From assembly GCF_025985425.1 (NCBI RefSeq), contig NZ_CP094972.1, positions 1,178,001-1,242,000 of the forward strand: a stretch of DNA of 64,000 nucleotides. The letters run 5' to 3'. The DNA is from Entomomonas sp. E2T0. GTDB lineage: Bacteria; Pseudomonadota; Gammaproteobacteria; Pseudomonadales; Pseudomonadaceae. The notes under the pieces are model-generated. The model did not search any database. It was not told the origin of the DNA and saw nothing but the letters and a program-made list of their open reading frames with translations. Position 1 is the first letter of the stretch. Each line of letters opens with the position of its first letter. This document shows positions 17,991-26,614 of the stretch, in pieces. A program made the translations under genes and the position numbers.

Positions 17991-18149
17991 TTAACTCAGT
18001 AAATGGATAATACAGCGAATTACCCCTACAGGGAAAAATAGAATATCAAGAATTGCCCAAATGATTTTGCTAGCTTGAATATCTTTTACACAAGCATAAA
18101 TACACATAATAATACCAATAACAGCAAAAATAGAACCACCCATAAACAT
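17991..18149 (-). CDS. 52-residue two-helix membrane protein
   Basis: A short gene easily missed. The frame runs from the ATG complementary to 18147-18149 to a TAA at 17991-17993. A clear Shine-Dalgarno (AGAGGT, followed by AATT and the ATG) supports translation. The product begins MFMGGSIFAVIGIIMCIYA, has a short polar turn with KDIQASK, then a second hydrophobic stretch, WAILDILFFPVGVIRCIIHLL. It is therefore almost entirely two membrane helices. The pattern recalls small stress-associated membrane proteins, but I cannot name a family. It lies between a GFA-family gene and the repeat lipoprotein. Confidence 0.7.
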   Translation of the reverse strand: MFMGGSIFAVIGIIMCIYACVKDIQASKIIWAILDILFFPVGVIRCIIHLLS

Positions 18150-18294
18150 AATAATTACCTCTTTATAATAGTTATAGTTAGTTTAAGGGTGAAAATCGTG
18201 TCTGAAAATTGGCAATAGGTAGCATCTAGGATGCTGAAATAGTTTGAGTTAGATAATTTATATGCTGATTAGTTGTTTTAAAAGGAAAAATATT

Positions 18295-18720
18295 ATGACG
18301 AATACGATAGCAGTCTCAGGTAATTGTTTATGTGGTGCGGTAAAAGTGCACACAATTATTTCTAATCAACTAGGTGCATGCCATTGTGGCTTTTGTAAAC
18401 ATTGGGGAGGTGGCCCATTATTATGTGTAGATTCAGTGAAAACACCTCAATTTGAGGGGGAGGAAAATATTACTGTTTACTCCTCTTCAGAGTGGGCTGA
18501 AAGAGCGTTTTGTAAATGTTGTGGTAGTCATCTGTATTATCGGTTAAAAAGCGAGAAAGTCCATTATAGTCTGTCTGTTGGTATATTTGATGATTTACAG
18601 GATATCGAGTTTGTCTCACAAATCTATATTGATAAAAAGCCTAGTTATTATACCTTTGAAGATAAAACTGAAAATTTAACAGAGGCACAAGTAATAGATT
18701 TATATTTTCCAAAGAACTAA
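18295..18720 (+). CDS. GFA-family zinc protein (CENP-V/GFA domain)
   Basis: Small zinc-binding protein of the glutathione-dependent formaldehyde-activating (GFA) family. Members bind zinc through clustered cysteines, and in some cases promote S-hydroxymethylglutathione formation. The expected cysteines are all present: C11 and C13 (NCLCG), C29, C31 and C34 (ACHCGFCKHWGG), and C73 and C76 (FCKCCGSHLYY). I start at the ATG at 18295, which has an AAGGA Shine-Dalgarno; an upstream in-frame ATG at 18262 lacks one. It is a single-gene unit ending at a terminator. Real substrates of most GFA paralogues are unknown. Confidence 0.85.
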   Translation: MTNTIAVSGNCLCGAVKVHTIISNQLGACHCGFCKHWGGGPLLCVDSVKTPQFEGEENITVYSSSEWAERAFCKCCGSHLYYRLKSEKVHYSLSVGIFDDLQDIEFVSQIYIDKKPSYYTFEDKTENLTEAQVIDLYFPKN

Positions 18721-18728
18721 AAATTATT

Positions 18729-18756
18729 AAAAGAGACTTTTTAAACAGTCTCTTTT
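18729..18756 (+). terminator. terminator after GFA gene
   Basis: AAAAGAGACT (18729-18738) pairs with AGTCTCTTTT (18747-18756) around an 8-nt loop, 8 nt after the stop codon. The stem closes with four A-U pairs and the T-run is short. Confidence 0.75.
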
Positions 18757-18816
18757 AAATATAAATAATTCGAAATTGTTACTTATCATAGAGAAGTTCT
18801 ACCTTTTTCCATAACC

Positions 18817-18825
18817 TGCTACAAT
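18817..18825 (+). promoter_or_regulatory. extended -10 promoter of trhP
   Basis: TGCTACAAT forms an extended -10 element (TGn plus TACAAT), 33 nt before the trhP ATG. No good -35 box is seen 17 nt upstream, which is tolerated in extended -10 promoters. Confidence 0.4.
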
Positions 18826-18857
18826 ATATCGTTTCTAATCCGTGAATTAAATATTGA

Positions 18858-20246
18858 ATGATGAATACTTCTAAAGCTGAGTTACTTTGTCCAGCAGGTA
18901 CACTTAAAGCCATGCGCTATGCTTTTGCGTATGGTGCAGATGCAGTTTATGCAGGGCAGCCACGTTATAGTTTACGGGTGCGTAACAATGAGTTTGACCA
19001 CAAAAATTTAAAAGTGGGTATTGATGAGGCTCATGCTCAGGGAAAGAAATTTTATGTGGTGGTTAATATTGCACCCCATAATGCCAAATTAAAAACCTTT
19101 ATTAAAGATTTAGAACCAGTGGTAGCAATGGGACCTGATGCCCTTATTATGTCCGATCCTGGTTTAATTATGATGGTGCGTGAGCGTTTCCCTGAAATAG
19201 CTATCCACCTATCAGTGCAAGCCAATGCGGTAAACTGGGCGGCAGTTAAATTTTGGCATCAAATGGGATTGACCCGTGTTATTTTATCCCGTGAGTTATC
19301 ACTGGAGGAAGTAGAGGAAATTCGCCAACAAGTACCTGCTATGGAAGTGGAAGTATTTGTGCATGGTGCGCTATGTATGGCGTATTCAGGTCGTTGTTTG
19401 CTTTCTGGTTATATGAACCACCGTGACCCTAATCAAGGCACTTGCACTAATGCTTGCCGTTGGCAATATGGTGTAGAGCAAGGTAAAGAAAACGAATTAG
19501 GGGAAATTGTTAGCGATAAAAAGATTGATGCAGTCAATATTGTGGAACCTACCTTAGGTGAAGGTAAAACTACGGATGAAGTCTTTATCTTACGTGAAAA
19601 AACACGTCCTGAAGAAGAAATGACAGCTTTTGAAGATGAGCATGGCACCTATATTATGAACTCCAAAGACCTCCGCGCAGTACAGCATGTGGAGCGTTTA
19701 GTAAAAATGGGTGTGCATTCTTTAAAAATTGAAGGTCGTACTAAATCCCATTATTACTGTGCCCGTACTGCGCAAGTGTATCGTAAAGCTATTGATGATG
19801 CAGAGGCTGGGCGTCCATTTGATAAATCACTCATGGATACTCTAGAGTCGTTAGCCCATCGTGGTTATACTGAAGGCTTTTTACGCCGCCATGTGCATGA
19901 TGAGTATCAAAACTATGAACGTGGTACTTCGGTTTCAGAAAACCAACAATTTGTTGGGGAGTTTACTGGCGCGCGTCGTGGCAATCTAGCAGAGGTATTG
20001 GTAAAGAATCGCTTTGCTGTAGGTGATAAAGTAGAAATGATGACTCCACAGGGTAATTTACACTTTACCCTAGAACAAATGGAAAACACCAAAGGTGAAA
20101 CTATTGAAGTGGCACCGGGGGATGGACATATTGTTTATTTGCCCATTCCAGAAGCAGTTGCATTAGAATATGCGTTATTAATGCGTTATTTAGATAATGG
20201 TAATACCAAAGGTTTGCCTGCAAAAAATGAAGTGGCGGCTAGCTAA
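18858..20246 (+). CDS. trhP: U32-family tRNA hydroxylation protein TrhP (YegQ)
   Basis: Member of the U32 peptidase-like family, orthologous in pattern to E. coli YegQ/TrhP, which is needed for prephenate-dependent 5-hydroxyuridine formation at tRNA wobble position 34. The 462-residue protein shows AELLCPAGTLKAMRYAFAYG at the start, the U32 signature EVFVHGALCMAYSGRCLLS near residues 166-184, and the cysteines in GTCTNACRW that may hold an iron-sulfur cluster. The C-terminal beta domain (about 350-455) is complete. Two in-frame ATGs (18858, 18861) begin it. The carbamoyltransferase gene follows after 43 nt and may be co-transcribed. Confidence 0.9.
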   Translation: MMNTSKAELLCPAGTLKAMRYAFAYGADAVYAGQPRYSLRVRNNEFDHKNLKVGIDEAHAQGKKFYVVVNIAPHNAKLKTFIKDLEPVVAMGPDALIMSDPGLIMMVRERFPEIAIHLSVQANAVNWAAVKFWHQMGLTRVILSRELSLEEVEEIRQQVPAMEVEVFVHGALCMAYSGRCLLSGYMNHRDPNQGTCTNACRWQYGVEQGKENELGEIVSDKKIDAVNIVEPTLGEGKTTDEVFILREKTRPEEEMTAFEDEHGTYIMNSKDLRAVQHVERLVKMGVHSLKIEGRTKSHYYCARTAQVYRKAIDDAEAGRPFDKSLMDTLESLAHRGYTEGFLRRHVHDEYQNYERGTSVSENQQFVGEFTGARRGNLAEVLVKNRFAVGDKVEMMTPQGNLHFTLEQMENTKGETIEVAPGDGHIVYLPIPEAVALEYALLMRYLDNGNTKGLPAKNEVAAS

Positions 20247-20289
20247 TAAATAACGTTATTGAGATAAATTAAGATGATGAGGTAATACG

Positions 20290-22044
20290 GTGACATTAAC
20301 AGTTCTTGGCCTATCTGGGGCGGTAAACCATGACCCTTCTGCAGCGCTTTATATTGATGGTAAGTTAGTAGCAGCAGTAGAAGAAGAACGTTTTGTTCGT
20401 GATAAACATGCAAAAAGTCGTATGCCTTATGAATCGGCTAAATTCTGCTTACAACAAGCAGGCATTACCCCTGCAGATGTGGATGTGGTTGCTATTCCTT
20501 TTGCACCTATTAGTATCTTTGATAAAGCACGTTGGCACTATGCCAAACGCTACTGGTATGCCCCCGATCGTGCCTTAGATGCGATTCTAAATGGCAACCG
20601 TCGTTATCGTCGTTACTACAAGCATATTCAATGGTGTTTGGTACAACTAGGGTTTGATCTTAAGAAAACTAAGATTCAACCTGTAGAACACCATTTAGCC
20701 CATGCTTCCAGTGCTTACCATTGCTCAGGCTTTCAAGAAAAAACCGCTATTTTAGGGATTGATGGTAAAGGTGAATATGCCACTACCTTTTTCGGTTATG
20801 GTGAAAATGGCAAAATCCATAAGATTAAAGAATTTTATGATCCAGATTCGTTAGGTGGCCTCTATGGTGCACTTACCGAATACCTAGGCTTCGATATGCT
20901 AGATGGTGAGTTTAAAGTGATGGGTATGGCACCCTATGGTGACGCCAGTAAATACGACTTCTCCCGTTTAGCGAAATTTGAAAATGGCGAATTAACCATT
21001 AATACCGATTACGTTAATGTGATTGGATTCCGCCGTTATAAAGAAAAAGGCAAAGGCTATTATTTCTCACCGAAATTAATTGAATGGCTTGGCCCTAAGC
21101 GCGAAGGCGATATTGCCGATGATCCCTATGTGCATTATGCGGCTAGTATCCAAGCGTTATTTGAAAAACTATCCCTAGAAATGATGGATTACTATCTAGG
21201 GGATATTATTAAAGAAACAGGTAAAATTGCTTTTGCTGGTGGTTGTGCATTAAATGTAAAACTAAACCAAAAGATTATCGAACGCCCCGAAGTAAAAGAG
21301 CTATTTGTCCAACCTGCTTCCAGTGATGCAGGTACTGCCATAGGTGCGGCGGCTTATGTATCTACCCAAATGGGTAAACCTGTAGAAAAAATGGAACATG
21401 TTTACTTAGGCCCATCCTACAGCAATGAAGAAGTTATTGCTGCTTGTGCTGCACATCCAAATAAACCTGTTTGGAAAAAAATCGATAATGTGTGCGAGCG
21501 TATTGCTAAAATTTTAGCTGATGGTAATCCAGTATCATGGATGCAAGGTCGGATGGAGTTTGGTCCTCGTGCTTTAGGTGCTCGCTCAATCCTAGGCTGT
21601 CCCAGTGTGCCAGGCGTGGCTGATAAGATTAATGAGCAAATTAAATTCCGTGAAAGATGGCGCCCATTCTGCCCCTCTATGCTTGATACCGTAGCACCAC
21701 AGATGTTTAAAATTGACCATCCTGCACCTTTTATGACTTTTACTTTTGAAGTTAATGAAGAGTGGAAAACGCGTGTGCCTGAAGTAGTTCATGAAGACGG
21801 CACTTCCCGTGCCCAAGCCCTAAAACGTGAATTTAACCCACGCTACTACGATATGATGAAAGAAATAGAAAAACTAACAGGCAACGGTGTAGTACTCAAT
21901 ACCTCTCTTAACCGTAGAGGCGAGCCAATGGTTTGCTCACCCACAGATGCCCTAAATATGTTCTATGGCTCCGACCTACGTTATTTAATTATGGAAGATA
22001 TCTTAGTGGTTAAAGAAGGCATGGATTGGTACGATAATATTTAG
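20290..22044 (+). CDS. carbamoyltransferase (NodU/CmcH family)
   Basis: Transfers a carbamoyl group from carbamoyl phosphate to a hydroxyl, most likely on a surface sugar. The 584 residues contain the N-terminal Carbam_trans domain with GLSGAVNHDPSAAL and the metal-binding HHLAHASSAYH (from residue 134), DGKGEYAT, and the C-terminal YrdC-like catalytic region with GRMEFGPRALGARSIL. The start is a GTG preceded by GAGGT. Pseudomonads have a homologue of this size in the lipopolysaccharide core cluster (WapO), which carbamoylates heptose; that makes LPS the best-guess acceptor here. The neighbouring LTA-synthase-like gene fits an envelope-glycan role. Confidence 0.85.
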   Translation: MTLTVLGLSGAVNHDPSAALYIDGKLVAAVEEERFVRDKHAKSRMPYESAKFCLQQAGITPADVDVVAIPFAPISIFDKARWHYAKRYWYAPDRALDAILNGNRRYRRYYKHIQWCLVQLGFDLKKTKIQPVEHHLAHASSAYHCSGFQEKTAILGIDGKGEYATTFFGYGENGKIHKIKEFYDPDSLGGLYGALTEYLGFDMLDGEFKVMGMAPYGDASKYDFSRLAKFENGELTINTDYVNVIGFRRYKEKGKGYYFSPKLIEWLGPKREGDIADDPYVHYAASIQALFEKLSLEMMDYYLGDIIKETGKIAFAGGCALNVKLNQKIIERPEVKELFVQPASSDAGTAIGAAAYVSTQMGKPVEKMEHVYLGPSYSNEEVIAACAAHPNKPVWKKIDNVCERIAKILADGNPVSWMQGRMEFGPRALGARSILGCPSVPGVADKINEQIKFRERWRPFCPSMLDTVAPQMFKIDHPAPFMTFTFEVNEEWKTRVPEVVHEDGTSRAQALKREFNPRYYDMMKEIEKLTGNGVVLNTSLNRRGEPMVCSPTDALNMFYGSDLRYLIMEDILVVKEGMDWYDNI

Positions 22045-22054
22045 TTTTAAACAG

Positions 22055-22085
22055 GCCGCATTTGTATGTTAAATACAAATGTGGC
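22055..22085 (+). terminator. hairpin between carbamoyltransferase and sulfatase-like genes
   Basis: GCCGCATTTGTAT (22055-22067) pairs with ATACAAATGTGGC (22073-22085), 13 bp with one G-U pair and a 5-nt loop. TATATGG follows instead of a T-run, so it may only attenuate or stabilise the transcript rather than stop it. Confidence 0.5.
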
Positions 22086-22108
22086 TATATGGATTATAAG
22101 TTTTAAAA

Positions 22109-23479
22109 ATGAAATTTTTTTTCAATAGCATTAAAATAGTAGATATTGTTAAGGCAGTTTTACTCTCTATTATTATTCCTAATATTGCAATATGGATAAT
22201 GATCTATCTTCTTGAGCCACCTATCACTAGGGCTTTTATAAATATTGATTATTTACTACCTTTCATTCTTTTTGTTATTCCTAAAAAAACTATTAAAATT
22301 TTAGCCAGTGTATTGTTTATTGCTATTTATTTTATTGATATGTTAGTTATAACAATACAATGTTTGCCTTATGATGTGGCTGCTATAAACTTTTTCTTTC
22401 TCTTACAAGATATAACTAAAGGACCTCCTATTTATAGGTATTTACTTTATCTAGTACTTTGCATTGGTTGTATACAACTTTTCTTATTTATTAAATTTTC
22501 AAAGAAAACAAATTTAAAAAGCTATATTTTATTATTAATAATTCTTGGTATTACAGTACCTATCTTGCCAAAAATTTCAAATAGTCAAACTCCTTTTTTT
22601 ATAAATAATGTTATTAAAGGAGTATCAGTTTCTCAAGATGCATTGGGTTTAAAACCTACAAAATTCATTAATGTGACAGAGCCTTGGCATACGGCATTAA
22701 AAAATGGCCAATCAATAAACAACCAAGTTTTATTTATCTTGGCTGAAGCATGGGGATATAGCAATGAAGCTATTTTAGAAGAGCAGTTAAAGGTTTTAAA
22801 ATTACATTCAGATAAGTTTGAATATTTTAGGCAAGGTGCTAATAATTCAAAATTAATGACTGGTATTGCCGAGTTAAGTGAGCTTTGCAATGGGACTACG
22901 GACAATATTCGTTTTCTATCTATAGTAAACAAAACTAATGGTTTTGATAATTGCTTACCAAATCTACTAAACAAGTCAGGTTACAAAACCATATCATTAC
23001 ACTCAAATGTTGGCATACTTTATAACCGAGATCATTGGTATCCTTTAACGGGTTTTCAGAAAATATTATTTGGTAATGATGTGGATTTACCTAAAAATAG
23101 CATGGATGGTTCCGCAATTTTTGATTTAGATTTAATACCTGAAGTAGCTCAAGCATTTAAAAACAAGAATCAAAAAGTATTCTATTATTGGTTAACTTAC
23201 GCAACACATCAGCCATATTCTAGTGATGAGATAAAAAATCATCGTTTTTCCTGTGAAAAATTCAATATTAAAACTGGTACTGATGCTTGTCGTAGTATGG
23301 TATTAAATAGCCAATTTAATGATGGTCTGGCCGATTTAATTAATATGCCTGAAATGAAGGGCGTTGAAATTATTGTTGTTGGGGATCATAGCCCAATGTT
23401 TTTAAAATATGGTGAAAACTCTAAATATTTTGATATGTCCAAAGTTTCATGGGTACATTTTAAGATCAAAAATAAATGA
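22109..23479 (+). CDS. LTA-synthase-like membrane phosphotransferase (sulfatase fold)
   Basis: Inner-membrane enzyme of the alkaline phosphatase/sulfatase superfamily, in the branch with lipoteichoic-acid synthase, OpgB and phosphoethanolamine transferases. About four to five membrane helices occupy residues 12-153, and the periplasmic catalytic domain begins near residue 205. Residues matching the LtaS metal site and nucleophile are present: E213 (ILAEAWG), T251 (KLMTGIAELSELC), H367 (ATHQPY), and D426 and H427 (VVGDHSPMF). It should therefore move phosphoglycerol or phosphoethanolamine onto a periplasmic glycan or lipid. It is 64 nt after the carbamoyltransferase gene, with an intervening hairpin. 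The exact donor and acceptor are not deducible. Confidence 0.78.
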   Translation: MKFFFNSIKIVDIVKAVLLSIIIPNIAIWIMIYLLEPPITRAFINIDYLLPFILFVIPKKTIKILASVLFIAIYFIDMLVITIQCLPYDVAAINFFFLLQDITKGPPIYRYLLYLVLCIGCIQLFLFIKFSKKTNLKSYILLLIILGITVPILPKISNSQTPFFINNVIKGVSVSQDALGLKPTKFINVTEPWHTALKNGQSINNQVLFILAEAWGYSNEAILEEQLKVLKLHSDKFEYFRQGANNSKLMTGIAELSELCNGTTDNIRFLSIVNKTNGFDNCLPNLLNKSGYKTISLHSNVGILYNRDHWYPLTGFQKILFGNDVDLPKNSMDGSAIFDLDLIPEVAQAFKNKNQKVFYYWLTYATHQPYSSDEIKNHRFSCEKFNIKTGTDACRSMVLNSQFNDGLADLINMPEMKGVEIIVVGDHSPMFLKYGENSKYFDMSKVSWVHFKIKNK

Positions 23480-23596
23480 TATAAATTCAGAATAATTATT
23501 TTTATATCTTATTAAGTATATTCATATCTTTTATAAACATTATTATAAATAAATGTAGTTGATTGATAAGTAGTTAGATGATTCAAGGAATAGAAA

Positions 23597-25087
23597 ATGT
23601 TTAATAGGAAGATAATGGCTAACTTTATTGTTAAAAGTATAGTAATAGTTAGTTTATTGAATATTTCAGTATCACTTGTTATGGCTGCTTGTGCTCCAAT
23701 AGTAAGGCAACCAGTTGATCCAAAATGGCTTAATTATGTGGCAAGTTTGAAAAAACAAGGTGAAGCTGATAACGGTGAGGCATATTATCAACTTTATTTA
23801 CTATTGCCTTGGGAGGTTATTCATAGAAATTATTGTGCAGGATTTAATTATAATAAGTTTGATGCATTAAAAGCAGCTGCGCAAATGGGACATGTTTTAG
23901 CACAGTATGAACTTGGTAATTTTTACCAATACCATAATTTCTTTTTGATTAGTAGATATCACATATTTTCTAGGGAACTATGGGATGAATATAAAGAACC
24001 CCAATTACCTGATATTAAACAGGGTGAGTCATGGCAAGAATATAAAGAACGAAATAATGAAATATTTATTGCAATAGATCAGCATCCTTATAAAAAAATA
24101 GATGAACGTAGTGATGCAATAACTTGGTATAAAAAATCGATAGAGCAAGGTTATGTGCCAGCTATTTATCAGTTAGGTAAGTTTTATACGAGTAGAAATC
24201 CTGAAGAAGCACTAAGTTTATTAGCTAAAGCAGTTGAGCAGGGAAGTGAAGAAGCTAAACAAGAACTCATAAAGATTAAGAAAGGTGATATTAAGCTCTC
24301 TTATCAAGATGATGAGGAAAAAACATTTAAATGGCTTTGGCAGCAATCTCAGAAAGATAATTTGTATGCTGTATCACAACTTATAACTTTTCAGAAAACT
24401 GATAAAATCGTTCAAATATGGTTAAAAGAACAAACAACAAAAAACAATGAGTATGTTATAAGCCATCTTGCTGAGTCTTTAATAAAAGAAGAGTATTTCA
24501 ACATTGATTTTGCTTATTTGGCTCCTTTTATTTATAAACTAGCTATAAATGATAATGATTTGGCGCAGTTATGGATGGCTAATTATTATGAAAAAGCTAG
24601 AGATGACAGAATCATTTCGCTGAAATGGCTAAAAAAAGCTATAGCACTAGGTAATGAAAAAGCTCTGAAAGAATATGACAAATATAACCGAGTTAGAGCA
24701 GTTATGTCTGAAAGTATAGTGTTAAGTGGTAGCCAGAAAAGATCTATAGATGACTTTTATGGTGAGGATTCTAATACTAAATCTCCAGAGATAGCTAAGG
24801 ATCGAAACTATAGAATAGTTTATTATGATGAACAGCTAGTTATTGATGCGGTAAAAGGTAATATGGATGCTGAGTATCAGTTGGGCCTAGCCTATGAGAT
24901 AGGCGAGTGGGTTAAAGAAGATGAGCAACAGGCTATATATTGGTATAAAAAAGCAGCAGAACAAGGAAACAGAAAAGCCATATTTAGACTAGTATCATCA
25001 TTTTATGATAACCCATTTAGTAGTTTTTATAATAATAGAGAGGCTACTATTTGGATAGAAAAAAGAAAGTTACTTAAAGAAGAGTAG
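23597..25087 (+). CDS. secreted Sel1-repeat (TPR-like) protein
   Basis: Exported helical-repeat protein. A hydrophobic signal peptide occupies about residues 8-31, ending before ACAPIV. Sel1-type units are seen at AAAQMGHVLAQYELGNFY, SIEQGYVPAIYQLGKFY, then LKWLKKAIALGNEKALKEY, and finally DAEYQLGLAYEIGEW with WYKKAAEQGNRKA. These are scaffolds for protein-protein interaction in the periplasm. Two in-frame ATGs (23597 and 23615) both have AGGA sequences; I kept the first. It stands alone, with no good terminator. Function unknown; such proteins often expand in host-associated bacteria. Confidence 0.82.
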   Translation: MFNRKIMANFIVKSIVIVSLLNISVSLVMAACAPIVRQPVDPKWLNYVASLKKQGEADNGEAYYQLYLLLPWEVIHRNYCAGFNYNKFDALKAAAQMGHVLAQYELGNFYQYHNFFLISRYHIFSRELWDEYKEPQLPDIKQGESWQEYKERNNEIFIAIDQHPYKKIDERSDAITWYKKSIEQGYVPAIYQLGKFYTSRNPEEALSLLAKAVEQGSEEAKQELIKIKKGDIKLSYQDDEEKTFKWLWQQSQKDNLYAVSQLITFQKTDKIVQIWLKEQTTKNNEYVISHLAESLIKEEYFNIDFAYLAPFIYKLAINDNDLAQLWMANYYEKARDDRIISLKWLKKAIALGNEKALKEYDKYNRVRAVMSESIVLSGSQKRSIDDFYGEDSNTKSPEIAKDRNYRIVYYDEQLVIDAVKGNMDAEYQLGLAYEIGEWVKEDEQQAIYWYKKAAEQGNRKAIFRLVSSFYDNPFSSFYNNREATIWIEKRKLLKEE

Positions 25088-25236
25088 AAATAGAACAATT
25101 ATTTTTCTGTATAGTTCAGTAAGTAAGAATACTGGATAGTTATAATCAGATATAAATTTTACATTAAACTTTTATATATAAATAAGTTCCAAAATAATAA
25201 ATAGTATCTTACTTAAATTACAAGAGGTATAAAGTT

Positions 25237-25980
25237 ATGATCTTTACAAATAAAGTAGCCATCGTAACAGGTGGTGCTAGTGGTATTGGTGCGGCAACTG
25301 TTAGAAAGTTTTGTAATAATGGTGCGAGTGTAGTTATTGCTGACCTTAGTGATAAAGGCCAAACCTTAGCAGATGAGTTAATGAAAGCAGGACATAAAGT
25401 GGCTTTCTTTAAAATAGACGTTACCAGTGAAGAACAAAATAAAGCCTTAATAGAGTTCGCTGTAAAACAATTGGATGGATTAGATATAGTATTTGCTAAT
25501 GCAGGTATTGCTAATGATGGTTCTATTGACCAATTAAGTTTTGATAAATGGCAAAAAACTATTGATATTAATTTAACGGCGGTTTATCTATTAGATAAAT
25601 ATGCTATTGAGTATTGGTTAAAGAACAATACAAAAGGTGTCATTGTTAACTGTGGTTCTATTCATAGTTGGGTAGGCAAGCATAGTGTTACTGCCTATGC
25701 AGCATCCAAAGGTGGAGTTAAGTTATTAACTCAGACCTTAGCGATAGATTATGCTGCTAAAGGTATTCGAGTGAATGCAGTATGCCCTGGTTATATTAAT
25801 ACTCCGTTATTAGATCATATTGGCGAAAAAGGTAAGAAATCTTTAGAAAAACTTCATCCGATTGGACGTTTGGGTAAACCTGAGGAAGTAGCTAATGTAG
25901 TATCATTTTTAGCTAGTGATGAAGCTTCTTTTGTGAATGGTGCTGCTATTTTGGTAGATGGTGGCTATGTTGCACAATAA
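25237..25980 (+). CDS. short-chain dehydrogenase/reductase (SDR)
   Basis: NAD(P)-dependent classical SDR of 247 residues. The cofactor motif TGGASGIG lies at residues 11-18, NAG at 88-90, and the catalytic serine, tyrosine and lysine at S141, Y154 and K158. D36 in VVIADLS after the second strand suggests preference for NAD over NADP. The C-terminal VNGAAILVDGGY is typical of the 3-ketoacyl reductase/gluconate dehydrogenase group. It is monocistronic with an AGAGGT Shine-Dalgarno. The substrate cannot be told from sequence. Confidence 0.88.
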   Translation: MIFTNKVAIVTGGASGIGAATVRKFCNNGASVVIADLSDKGQTLADELMKAGHKVAFFKIDVTSEEQNKALIEFAVKQLDGLDIVFANAGIANDGSIDQLSFDKWQKTIDINLTAVYLLDKYAIEYWLKNNTKGVIVNCGSIHSWVGKHSVTAYAASKGGVKLLTQTLAIDYAAKGIRVNAVCPGYINTPLLDHIGEKGKKSLEKLHPIGRLGKPEEVANVVSFLASDEASFVNGAAILVDGGYVAQ

Positions 25981-25984
25981 TTAT

Positions 25985-26028
25985 TAAACTAAGCTGAATA
26001 TATATATATAATTTTTCAGTTTAGTTTA
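25985..26028. terminator. terminator after SDR gene
   Basis: TAAACTAAGCTGAA (25985-25998) pairs with TTCAGTTTAGTTTA (26015-26028), 14 bp with one G-U pair. The 16-nt loop is an alternating TA tract. It lies between the convergent SDR and XRE-regulator genes. Confidence 0.65.
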
Positions 26029-26070
26029 CTTATATTCCCAAAATAAAAGTGTTTGTCAGAAAGAGTTAAG

Positions 26071-26391
26071 TTAATTTATTAAAGCATCATTTACTATATT
26101 ATGAATAGTTAGTTTGGTTTGTTGAGGTAGTTTTTCAAATTTCATAATTATATCTGCCAAAAAGTCATCATTTGTATAGAAAAAGGCTAAAGGAACATCT
26201 AATACGATGGCTAAGCGATGTGTTGTTTCAATATCAGCTTCATGAACTCCTTTTTCATATCTGTTGACTCTGGTACTTGCGACAAACTCGTCAATTCCTG
26301 CATGTATTCCTAGTATTTTTTGTGACAGTCCTTTGGCCTGTCTAGCTTGTTTCAAGCGATAGCAAAATATTTCTCTGTAACTATTCGCCAT
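26071..26391 (-). CDS. XRE-family regulator facing the autotransporter
   Basis: Small transcriptional regulator of 106 residues. An N-terminal Cro/C1-type helix-turn-helix spans about residues 8-62 (LKQARQAKGLSQKILGIHAG, then TRVNRYEKGVHEAD). A short C-terminal helix region follows, with AFFYTNDD and LPQQTKL. A strong GGGGGAGG Shine-Dalgarno precedes the ATG. It is divergent from the large autotransporter gene, and a perfect palindrome lies in the shared 223-bp region, so it probably controls that gene and itself. The C-terminal part is like that of chromosomal XRE regulators rather than phage repressors. Confidence 0.85.
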   Translation of the reverse strand: MANSYREIFCYRLKQARQAKGLSQKILGIHAGIDEFVASTRVNRYEKGVHEADIETTHRLAIVLDVPLAFFYTNDDFLADIIMKFEKLPQQTKLTIHNIVNDALIN

Positions 26392-26450
26392 GATAGCCTC
26401 CCCCGTAAATGTATAGGCTATGATATTCGTAATTTTTATTAATATGGTAC

Positions 26451-26467
26451 ACTACGTTTTACGTAGT
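26451..26467. promoter_or_regulatory. candidate operator of the XRE regulator
   Basis: ACTACGT and ACGTAGT form a perfect 7-bp inverted repeat around TTT, 60 bp from the regulator start and about 150 bp from the autotransporter start. Its GC content is higher than the surrounding sequence, making chance less likely. Binding by the adjacent XRE protein is inferred. Confidence 0.5.
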
Positions 26468-26614
26468 ATTTTTGAAAAAAAAGTAATCTAAGTAGTAACT
26501 ATCTTGTTTTTACTTATTAATTAATTTTCATTTAATACAGATGTGGAGAATATATGTCTCCTTTATCGGTCGTTGTATTAGTAGTTTTGAAGTAGGATGT
26601 ATAGGGAATAAGTG

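Noticed and set aside
26472-26500. TTGAAA as -35 of the autotransporter promoter
   Set aside because: No hexamer resembling TATAAT lies 16-18 nt downstream.
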